Source of the DNA: DASVAL01 sp035649575
GTDB lineage: Bacteria > Planctomycetota > UBA1135 > UBA2386
Direction of reading: 5' to 3'
DNA length: 29,768 nt
NCBI GenBank assembly: GCA_035649575.1
Contig: DASRJH010000091.1
Location: 1 to 29,768, forward strand
In this document: in pieces, positions 15,886-22,383 of the stretch
How positions within the stretch are numbered: the first letter of the stretch is position 1
How the letters are laid out: each line of letters begins with the position of its first letter
Translations under genes and position numbers: made by a program
The notes under the pieces: model-generated
Databases searched by the model: none
Seen by the model: the letters and a program-made list of their open reading frames with translations, nothing else
Told to the model about the DNA's origin: nothing

Positions 15886-16776
15886 TCACGCCGGCGTCGC
15901 GGGCTGCTCCTGCTCGCCCTGCTTGCGGCCCCGGAACAGTCTGACCAGCAAGCCGCCGATGATCACGAGGCCGACGAGGATCGGCTTGATGAGGCCCTTC
16001 AGCAGCAGCCCGAGCTTCGCGAACAGGCCGATCTTCAGCGCTACCTTGCCGGCGATCAGGCCGCCGATGCCATACGCCGCGACCTTGTCGTACGCGGGAT
16101 CGAAGTCCGTGTAGCGCTTGCCCTCGATGAACTCGGTCGCCGCGAGCAGCGTCTTGCTGTGCGCGGCGACCTGAGCGAGCTGCTCGATGCCGCCGACGCC
16201 GTTGACGACCAGGTGGCCGCTCCGTCCGAGCACGCGCACGTTGTAGTTCAGCGTGTCGCCCTCGTGCTCGTCGAAGTGCAGGCGCTCCGCCCAGTACAGC
16301 TTGTGCTGCACCTTGTCGTAGTGCGGCGGCTCGGCCCAGCCGATCAAGCGCACCCCGCCGCGGCCCGCCTTCTTCAGCTCCTTGGTCTGCTCCTCGGCGC
16401 CTGCCTTCATGTCGGCGAGCAGCTCGTCGTAGTCGGGCTGTTCGTCGTCGTGCACGTGCCCTTCGTCGTCGTACGAGTAGACGGCGAACGTGGCGTCCTC
16501 GGCGAAGTCCGGCGGAATCGCGACGCCGAGCACCGACGGATCGCGCAGGTTGCCGCGATCGCGCAGGAACTTCTGGCCGTCCGCACGGTCGAGCCACAGC
16601 CAGCCGTCGCCGAACTTCACTTCGGCGACACCGCCGACCTTCACGGTGCCCTTCTGCGGATGGTACTTCGCCAGCATCTGCTCGGCGGATGGCTGCGGCT
16701 TCGGTGGATCGTTCTGGGCGGTGAGCAGCGCGGCGAACAGCACGCTCGCGGCGCTGACGAAGGGTGCTCGGGTCAT
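15886..16776 (-). CDS. DUF2167 family membrane-anchored protein
   Basis: 296 residues from the ATG at 16776, where a signal peptide begins (MTRAPFVSAASVLFAALLTAQ). An open frame extends further upstream but is Pro/Ala-rich and without family character. The body shows the family landmarks in order: QKGTVKVGGVAEV near the start, YSYDDEGHVHDDE, DYDELLADMK, IGWAEPPHYDKVQHKLYWA, TLNYNVRVLGR, and KVAAYGIGGLIAGKVALKIG leading to two hydrophobic C-terminal helices and a basic tail. Length and layout match the family, whose members sit in a membrane with the N-terminal domain outside the cytoplasm. Their function is unknown. No operon partner is evident. Confidence 0.88.
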   Translation of the reverse strand: MTRAPFVSAASVLFAALLTAQNDPPKPQPSAEQMLAKYHPQKGTVKVGGVAEVKFGDGWLWLDRADGQKFLRDRGNLRDPSVLGVAIPPDFAEDATFAVYSYDDEGHVHDDEQPDYDELLADMKAGAEEQTKELKKAGRGGVRLIGWAEPPHYDKVQHKLYWAERLHFDEHEGDTLNYNVRVLGRSGHLVVNGVGGIEQLAQVAAHSKTLLAATEFIEGKRYTDFDPAYDKVAAYGIGGLIAGKVALKIGLFAKLGLLLKGLIKPILVGLVIIGGLLVRLFRGRKQGEQEQPATPA

Positions 16777-16983
16777 GGCTGGTGAGCTCGGCGAAGGTGG
16801 CGGAAGAACCAGGGCGCGGTTCGGTTCCTCGGGGCGAGCCACCGTTCTAGCGGGCGCGAGGTCCGCGGCCAAGCCGGTCGCGGAGGGTGTCGGCCGAGCC
16901 TGTACGGTGGTTCCAGGTTGCGGAGGCGTAGGGGGCCGTGATCGTCGGGCAACGCATCACGGCTGCTGCAGCCCTCGCAGTGT

Positions 16984-17613
16984 TCACTTCGGCGCGTCGG
17001 GGGCCGACGGCTCGAGGGCGCGCACCGCGTCGACCGTGTGCGTGAGGTCGCGCAGCAGGCCGTCGGCCACGTCGTAGATCCAGCCATGCACGCGCACCGC
17101 GCGCGCCGCCGGCGTGGCCAGCACCGGGCACTCGCGCACGTGCACGACCTGCACGGCGACGTTCAATTCCGCGAGCCGCCGCGCCTGCGCGACTGCGGTC
17201 GGTTCGCGCTCGATCTCGTTGCGGTAGAACTTCGCGATGTCGCGCACGTGCCGGATCCAGTGGTCGACGACGCGGCCGCTGCCCGGCGACAACGCCGCGG
17301 CGATGCCGCCGCAGCCGTAGTGGCCGCACACGATCACGTCCTGGATCTCCAGCATGTTGACGGCGAAGTCGAGCACCGAGAGGCAGTTCAGGTCGCTGTG
17401 CACGACGAGGTTGGCCACGTTGCGGTGCACGAACACCTGGCCCGGTTCGAGGCCGGTGATCTGGTTGGCCGGCACGCGGCTGTCGGCGCAGCCGATCCAC
17501 AAAAAGCGCGGGCGCTGCTGGTCGATCAGGCTGCGGAAGAAGCCCGGCCGCTCGCGCTCCATCTGATCGCGCCAGGCGCGGTTGTTGGCCAGCAGTTGTT
17601 GGGTGCCGCTCAT
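16984..17613 (-). CDS. Beta-class carbonic anhydrase
   Basis: 209 residues from the ATG at 17613. The zinc ligands are Cys42, His98 and Cys101, with the Asp44-Arg46 dyad in GCADSRVPAN and the second zinc motif in CGHYGCGG, all as in beta-carbonic anhydrases of the Can/CynT group. The enzyme converts CO2 and water to bicarbonate and a proton in the cytosol, supplying bicarbonate to carboxylases and balancing pH. The length is normal. A TAGCAT -10 box ends 8 bp before the ATG and no ribosome binding site exists, so the mRNA is probably leaderless. An in-frame start 12 codons upstream would place the promoter inside the gene and is not preferred. Confidence 0.95.
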   Translation of the reverse strand: MSGTQQLLANNRAWRDQMERERPGFFRSLIDQQRPRFLWIGCADSRVPANQITGLEPGQVFVHRNVANLVVHSDLNCLSVLDFAVNMLEIQDVIVCGHYGCGGIAAALSPGSGRVVDHWIRHVRDIAKFYRNEIEREPTAVAQARRLAELNVAVQVVHVRECPVLATPAARAVRVHGWIYDVADGLLRDLTHTVDAVRALEPSAPDAPK

Positions 17614-17840
17614 GGTCACACATGCTAGGCAGGCCCGGCGCCGTTGCACGCGCGGGCCACAGCGCGGGGTTGGTTCGCGATCGCCGTGGTCCTGCTGGCA
17701 TCGTCGACGCAGTCGAGGACGACGATGACGCAGATCGATCCCCTGATCACCTGATGGACGTCTCGTCTTGGTTCATCGCCGACCCTGATCTGGCCAATGG
17801 AGTCGAGACCATGAGAGATCGCGCGCGTTCCGGCTCGTAG
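17614..17840. other. Intergenic region left of repeat copy B
   Basis: The gap between the divergent carbonic anhydrase and secreted-protein genes is 378 bp. This left part holds the carbonic anhydrase promoter and then about 200 bp without a convincing gene. A plus-strand reading ending at the TAG at 17838-17840 (DVSSWFIADPDLANGVETMR) looks mildly protein-like but has no reliable start. Confidence 0.4.
17622..17627 (-). promoter_or_regulatory. Putative -10 box (TAGCAT) for a leaderless carbonic anhydrase mRNA
   Basis: Minus-strand CCTAGCATGTGTGACC runs straight into the ATG at 17613. With transcription starting 7-9 nt after the box, the first transcribed base would be at or next to the A of the ATG. 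Confidence 0.55.
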
Positions 17841-17960
17841 GCCGGTCGCAGAGGTGACGACGCGCGCCTCTCGTGGACATGCATGCGCCCCTTGCCGCGG
17901 TCCCGGGTGCTGCGGACGATGGCTCGTGCTTCTCGGGTGGTCCGAGAGGTGCTTTGCAAC
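17841..17960 (+). repeat. Intergenic repeat copy B (fullest copy)
   Basis: Contains, in order, GGTCGCAGAGG, CCTTGCCGCGGTCC, GCTGCGGACGATGGC, GTGCTTCTCGGGTGGT, CCGAGAGGT and GCTTTGC. The centre TCTCGG-GTGGT-CCGAGA (17931-17947) is a perfect 6-bp hairpin. It ends about 32 bp before the ATG at 17992. Confidence 0.6.
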
Positions 17961-17991
17961 TCCCCCCCGTTCCGCCGACGAGAAGCAGAAG

Positions 17992-19869
17992 ATGAAGGCG
18001 CCGATCCCCGAGAAGTACGCTCTCTGCACCGCGCTGCTCGGCGGCGTTCTCGCGGCCCAGGAGCCGGCGGACCCGATCCTCGCGCGGTTGTCCGCCGAGA
18101 CGACGAACGTCGTCGTCGTCCGCGATCCGGTGGCCCTGATCGCGCCACTGCTCGCATCGCCGGAGGCCGTGGCCGTGCTCACCGCGACCGCGGACGCGCA
18201 GCGGCTGTGGTTCGGCCGCGCGTTCGACACGGTGGCGCTGCAGCGACAGCTCGATCTCATGGCACCGATGATCCCCGTCGAGATCGTGGTCGCCGCGCCG
18301 ACGCGGACCATGGACCGGCTCTCGCATGCGGCGCCGCTGTTCGCGTGCTGCACGGCGCTGCAGATGCTCGCGCGTGGGAAGGGCACCGACGACGCGGTGC
18401 TCGCGCGGATCCGCGCCGCGGCGCAGCAAAACCTCGCACAGCTCGACGGCATGCCGCTGCAGGCCTGGGTCCGCGCTCGCGACGAGCGCACCGCCGAGGG
18501 CTGGTTCGACACGCTGGCCAAGCACGCGCAGGCTCGCGGCAAGGAGCTGGGGCTCACGGTGGAGCTCCGCGACGCGCGCATGACGCTGCGCGGCGAGCCG
18601 TTCGCGGCCGGTGCATCGGCGCGGCGTGCGCTCGACGCGGCCGGCATCGACGCGAGCACCGCGCCCGCGTGGGTCGTCGACGCGACGATCGAGCAGCGAG
18701 GGGCCGTGATCGAGCTGACCGTCGGCAAGCTGGCTCCGCCGCCCTGCGCCGCTGCGCGGCTGCACCCGTGGCCGCGCGATGGCGCCACGCTGCTGTTCGC
18801 GCGCAGCGAGGTCGGCGAGGGCGTCGCGTATCTGACGGGCGCCTATGACGCCGTCACGGCGGTCGCCGGTGCCGACCTGGCGCGCGGCGACACCGCGCTG
18901 ATGGGCCAGCTCCTCGATTTCCTCGGCCGCGTCGACGCGGTGACGACCAACCAGTCCGTCGCGCTGCAGGTCGCGCAGGGCGTCGTGTGGACGCACGAGA
19001 AGCGCCACGAGTCCCCGCCGGGCGACAGCGACACGGATGTGCCGCTGGCGCTGGCGCGCCTGCTGCGGCCGGACGACGGTCCGTTCGCGGTCACCTGCGA
19101 CAGGCTCGACGTCGTGCTGACGATGCTGATCGACACGCTGTTGCCGGTGCACCTCGACGACGAGGACTACTCGATGTCCACGCTGATGCGGACGCAGTGG
19201 CGGGGCGTGATCGAGTTTCTCGACGGCGAGGACTCGGCGGTGTTCATGCCCGGCACTCTGCTCGTGACCCGAGAGAACACCTTGCCGGCCGCTGGCGAAC
19301 GGCCGGCGCGTCCGTTCGCCGGGGTCGCGCTGGTCGCGCGCACGCAGAGCAACACGGCGGGCGCTGGCTTCATGGCGTCGCTCGCGACGCACATCGGGGC
19401 CGCTGCTGATCTGCAGGTGCCGCTGTGGCGCGAAACGGAGCTCGGCCTCGGCGTGCCGGCATACGCGTTCAACGTCGCGGGCGTGGCGCCGCAGCTGCAG
19501 CCGTTCGTAGACGCCGGCGGCTTCGTGCCGCACTGGTTCGCGGAGGCCGGCATGTTGGTGCTGTCGACGGATCCGGGGTTGTCCAAGGAGCTGATCGCCC
19601 GCGCGCGCGGTGAGGCGCGCCCGCTGCCGCAGGCGCGGCTGTTGCGCTGGGCGCAGCTTCGTGGGGATCACCTCGAAGCGGCCGTCGCCGCGGTGGAGCA
19701 GTGGCCGGAGCTGTCCGGCGACGCCATGGCGCGCACGCGCAGCTTGCTCGAGGCGCTGCGCGCTGTCGTCGCGCACATCGAACTGGTCGAGACCGTGTCG
19801 TTCGTCGGCAGCAGCGCCGTGCGCGAGCAGACCACGCTGCGGTTGCGCCAGCCAGTCGCGCCGAAGTGA
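17992..19869 (+). CDS. Secreted protein of unknown function
   Basis: 625 residues from the ATG at 17992, which begins a signal peptide (MKAPIPEKYALCTALLGG, ending LAAQ); the frame is open further upstream but crosses repeat copy B. The mature protein is a mix of helix and strand with no transmembrane segment. Notable stretches are FACCTALQMLARGKG near 115-130 with two adjacent Cys, DEDYSMSTLMRTQW near 388-400, and a C-terminal pair of helices. The general look (a long exported protein that measures out 'VVVVRDP', 'LLFARSE', 'VEIVVAAP' strands) resembles the planctomycetal DUF3352-type exported proteins, but I cannot confirm this. It shares an upstream repeat with the two following genes. Confidence 0.75.
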   Translation: MKAPIPEKYALCTALLGGVLAAQEPADPILARLSAETTNVVVVRDPVALIAPLLASPEAVAVLTATADAQRLWFGRAFDTVALQRQLDLMAPMIPVEIVVAAPTRTMDRLSHAAPLFACCTALQMLARGKGTDDAVLARIRAAAQQNLAQLDGMPLQAWVRARDERTAEGWFDTLAKHAQARGKELGLTVELRDARMTLRGEPFAAGASARRALDAAGIDASTAPAWVVDATIEQRGAVIELTVGKLAPPPCAAARLHPWPRDGATLLFARSEVGEGVAYLTGAYDAVTAVAGADLARGDTALMGQLLDFLGRVDAVTTNQSVALQVAQGVVWTHEKRHESPPGDSDTDVPLALARLLRPDDGPFAVTCDRLDVVLTMLIDTLLPVHLDDEDYSMSTLMRTQWRGVIEFLDGEDSAVFMPGTLLVTRENTLPAAGERPARPFAGVALVARTQSNTAGAGFMASLATHIGAAADLQVPLWRETELGLGVPAYAFNVAGVAPQLQPFVDAGGFVPHWFAEAGMLVLSTDPGLSKELIARARGEARPLPQARLLRWAQLRGDHLEAAVAAVEQWPELSGDAMARTRSLLEALRAVVAHIELVETVSFVGSSAVREQTTLRLRQPVAPK

Positions 19870-19943
19870 CGCGCGGCGCCCCGGCCCAGTTGCCCGAGCT
19901 GGCCGACGTGTGCGCGCTGCTGCCGAAGGTCACCGTCGCCACG

Positions 19944-20020
19944 CACGGGCGGTGAGCCGCGTTGCCCGCGGCTGGTGCTTCTCGGGTGGTTCGAGACGTC
20001 GCTTGCTCCCCCTGCAACCG
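19944..20020 (+). repeat. Intergenic repeat copy C
   Basis: GTTGCCCGCGGCTGGTGCTTC, cut here at its core, is followed by CTCGGGTGGTTCGAGA and CGTCGCTTGC. The hairpin TCTCGG-GTGGT-TCGAGA (19980-19996) is kept with one G-U pair. It lies 51-100 bp before the ATG at 20071, the same place relative to the gene as copy D. Confidence 0.6.
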
Positions 20021-20070
20021 CCTCGAGCGTAACATCGAAGCGTCGGCCAACAGCCGCGGAACGAACCCCG

Positions 20071-22098
20071 ATGCGCATGCACCGCCTCGCCCTCACCACA
20101 ACCCTGCTCGTGAGCACCCTGGCCGCGCAGGCCGAGAAACAGGAGAAGGTCGAGCCGCTGACGCTCGTCAGCCGCGCCGAGAAGCTGCTGCAGCAGAAGG
20201 AGGTCGAGGATGCCGTGCTCGTGCTGTGGCAGGCGCTGGACCTGCTCGCGACGCTGCCGAGCCACCCGGTGCACGACTCGACGGCGGTGTCGGCGCGCTT
20301 CCTGCTGAACGAGAACGACCCGCGCGAGGCGCAGCGCCGCGCGGTGTTCGCGTCGGTCGGCAAGCAGGAGGTTGAGCTCGCGGCCGCGTATCGCGGCAAG
20401 AAGTGGCTCGACACCGCCGAGGGGCGCCTCGACGTCGCAGACCGCTACGACCGCGACGCCGGCGCGAAGGAGCGCGCGGCGCTCGAGGCGGCGAAGCCGA
20501 AGAGCAAGCCTGGGGCTGCCGCGAAGGAAGTGCCGAAGCCGGCGGCAGGCAAGCTGTCGCCGCTGCTGCTGCGGGCCAATACGGAGTGGGTGCACGGCGA
20601 ATGGAAGGAGGTGGGCGACGCGCTCGAGTGCCAGGCGCCGAAGGGCGACCACCTCGAATGGGTGACGAAAGCGACGCACGGCGATCACGAAATCGTCGTC
20701 GAGTTCCGCCCCGTGGAACCGACCCAGGACCACAACGCGATCCTCGCCGTCGGGCTCGGGATCCGGGAAGGTTCGGCGAACTACAGCGGGTATCGCCTGC
20801 AGTGCGACTACGACCCGCCGTCGAAGGAGTATGGACTGATCCTCTGGGCGATCCGCGGCATGACCTTCGAGAACCTGGTCGCGGCATGGGTGAAAGGGAC
20901 GCCGTCCGCCGACGGCTTTCACCGCGTGTCGATCCAGGTCCGCGGCCCACGCCTGCGCGCGCAGATGGATCAGGGCGCGCCGATCGAGGTCGCGACGCCG
21001 GCGGACGTGCGCGGAAAAGTAGGGCTGCTGCAGGGTGTCTCCGACGCGTCGACGTGCGCCGTGCAGTTCCGCAACCTGCGAGTCGATCCGCTGCCACCCG
21101 ATCGGTCGACCGACGGCGAGCGCCGCACGAGCGACGAAGCGGCGAACCAGGACGCGATCGCGAAGGCCGTCGCCGACGCGAAGGAGCTGATCATCAAGAA
21201 GCCCGAGCCGGCGTCGCAGTTGCTGCGTGAGGCGCTCGGCCGAGTCGCGGCCATGTCGGCCGGCGTGCTGCGCACCAACCTGCAGAAGTCGATCGACCAG
21301 ATGCTGGTGCAGGCCGATCCGCTCGCGGCGCGCCGCAGGAAGACCGAGCAGGGCATCGCGACCGAACTCGCGACGCTGGCCGACGCGTATGGCAAGGCCG
21401 GCCTCTACCGCGTGGCGCTGGAGCTCGTCGAGCGCGCCGCGGCCTACGATCCCGAAGGCCAGGCCGCCCGCCTCGCCGCGGCGCGGGAAGCCGTCGCGCA
21501 GTGGAATCTCGCGCAGGCGAAGGCGCGCGCGAACGAGCTCGCGCCACCTGCCGACGACGGAGCCGTGCTGCGCACGTGGTTCGAGAAGGGTCGCCAGTTC
21601 GTCAGCTACGGTTTGCCGTTCGCCGTCAACGGCGCCATCGCGTGCGCGGAAGGGCTGACCGCCGGAACGGTCGCCTCGTGGGCCCCGCCGCTGCGCATGC
21701 CGAGGGTCGAGAAATACAGTGTCTACGTGAACCTGCCCGCGGTCGGCGCGAACGGCGGTCTGGTATTCGATGCGGTGAACTCGACGAAGTTCGGCGTCGT
21801 CTGCCTCGAACGCCACAGCAAGGGCATGCGGCTGTATGCGAGCCTGCGCGCCGGCGAGAGCAGCTGGGTGCCGCTGGCGCAGCGCGAGGTCGAGATGGAT
21901 GCCTGGCGGCGCGACGGCTGGCACCAGATCACCGTCGAGTCGAGCGCGGCCGGCCTCACCGCGACGTGCGGCAACACGAAGCTGCAGGTGCCGCGCGCGC
22001 AGCTCGGCAAGGCGGCCGGCGAGATCGGTCTGTACGCGTTCCACACCGCGGATGGACCCGTCGCAGTCCAGTTCTGCGCCTTCGCGGTCGGCAAGTAG
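20071..22098 (+). CDS. Secreted DUF1080-like (lectin-fold) protein, paralogue 1
   Basis: 675 residues. ATG at 20071 is preferred by position relative to the paralogue (an ATG two codons later is possible). Signal peptide MRMHRLALTTTLLVSTLAAQ. Residues about 30-150 are helical, TPR-like (LVSRAEKLLQQKEVEDAVLV). Residues about 165-345 form a concanavalin-like domain of the DUF1080/3-keto-disaccharide hydrolase type: HGDHEIVVEFRPVE, YSGYRLQCDY, DGFHRVSIQVRGPRLRAQ, GKVGLLQGVSD. Residues about 350-480 are helical again. A second lectin-like domain fills about 500-675 (VYVNLPAVGANGGLVFDAV, WHQITVESSAAGL, GEIGLYAFHTADG). Such domains bind or cleave carbohydrates in exported proteins; a catalytic residue cannot be assigned. 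It is part of a tandem duplication with the next gene. Confidence 0.85.
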   Translation: MRMHRLALTTTLLVSTLAAQAEKQEKVEPLTLVSRAEKLLQQKEVEDAVLVLWQALDLLATLPSHPVHDSTAVSARFLLNENDPREAQRRAVFASVGKQEVELAAAYRGKKWLDTAEGRLDVADRYDRDAGAKERAALEAAKPKSKPGAAAKEVPKPAAGKLSPLLLRANTEWVHGEWKEVGDALECQAPKGDHLEWVTKATHGDHEIVVEFRPVEPTQDHNAILAVGLGIREGSANYSGYRLQCDYDPPSKEYGLILWAIRGMTFENLVAAWVKGTPSADGFHRVSIQVRGPRLRAQMDQGAPIEVATPADVRGKVGLLQGVSDASTCAVQFRNLRVDPLPPDRSTDGERRTSDEAANQDAIAKAVADAKELIIKKPEPASQLLREALGRVAAMSAGVLRTNLQKSIDQMLVQADPLAARRRKTEQGIATELATLADAYGKAGLYRVALELVERAAAYDPEGQAARLAAAREAVAQWNLAQAKARANELAPPADDGAVLRTWFEKGRQFVSYGLPFAVNGAIACAEGLTAGTVASWAPPLRMPRVEKYSVYVNLPAVGANGGLVFDAVNSTKFGVVCLERHSKGMRLYASLRAGESSWVPLAQREVEMDAWRRDGWHQITVESSAAGLTATCGNTKLQVPRAQLGKAAGEIGLYAFHTADGPVAVQFCAFAVGK

Positions 22099-22124
22099 CA
22101 ACGTTGCCGCTGACCCTCGGGTGA

Positions 22125-22169
22125 ACACCTGGCGTCCTTGCCGCGGCCCGCCGCGGACGGATGACTGTG
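22125..22169 (+). repeat. Intergenic repeat copy D, left part
   Basis: GTCCTTGCCGCGGCCC and GCCGCGGACGGATGACTGTG match copy B's left half. The copy is interrupted at 22170 and resumes at 22278. Confidence 0.6.
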
Positions 22170-22277
22170 TGAACTGATGGTTTGGGTGGAACTGCCACTG
22201 CCCGTTGCATGTTCGCGCCTGTACGTCCTCAACTGCTTGTGAGTCACGGCGGCGTGTCCACGCAAACCATCAGTCCC
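22170..22277. mobile_element. 108-bp MITE-like element inserted in repeat copy D
   Basis: The ends 22170-22196 and 22251-22277 are inverted repeats with 21 of 27 positions matching, including a perfect 12-bp core ACTGATGGTTTG / CAAACCATCAGT. ATGACTGTG occurs directly on both sides (22161-22169 and 22278-22286), as a 9-bp target-site duplication. Joining the flanks and dropping one duplicate gives a sequence that aligns with copy B. There is no coding capacity, so mobility would depend on a transposase elsewhere. One end recurs at 7336-7350. Confidence 0.68.
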
Positions 22278-22320
22278 ATGACTGTGCTTCGCGGGTGGTC
22301 CTAGAGATCGATTATGCTTC
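22278..22320 (+). repeat. Intergenic repeat copy D, right part
   Basis: ATGACTGTGCTTCGCGGGTGG and GTCCTAGAGATCG, then ATTATGCTTCC; the first string is cut to its core here. The central hairpin is weakened by two mismatches. TTATGCT at 22312-22318 could double as a -10 box. Confidence 0.5.
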
Positions 22321-22328
22321 CCTGCCTG

Positions 22329-22343
22329 CCCGCCTCGGGCGGG
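22329..22343 (+). promoter_or_regulatory. Hairpin in the leader of paralogue 2
   Basis: CCCGCC-TCG-GGCGGG is a perfect 6-bp stem with a 3-nt loop, 41 bp before the ATG at 22384. Paralogue 1 lacks it. It may affect translation or be a by-product of high GC. Confidence 0.3.
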
Positions 22344-22383
22344 ACATCCATGCGTCTCCCAACAGGCGCGGAACGGACCCCCG

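Noticed and set aside
17841..17991. Upstream extension of the secreted-protein frame at 17992
   Set aside because: The extra codons come from repeat copy B, and the signal peptide begins only at 17992.
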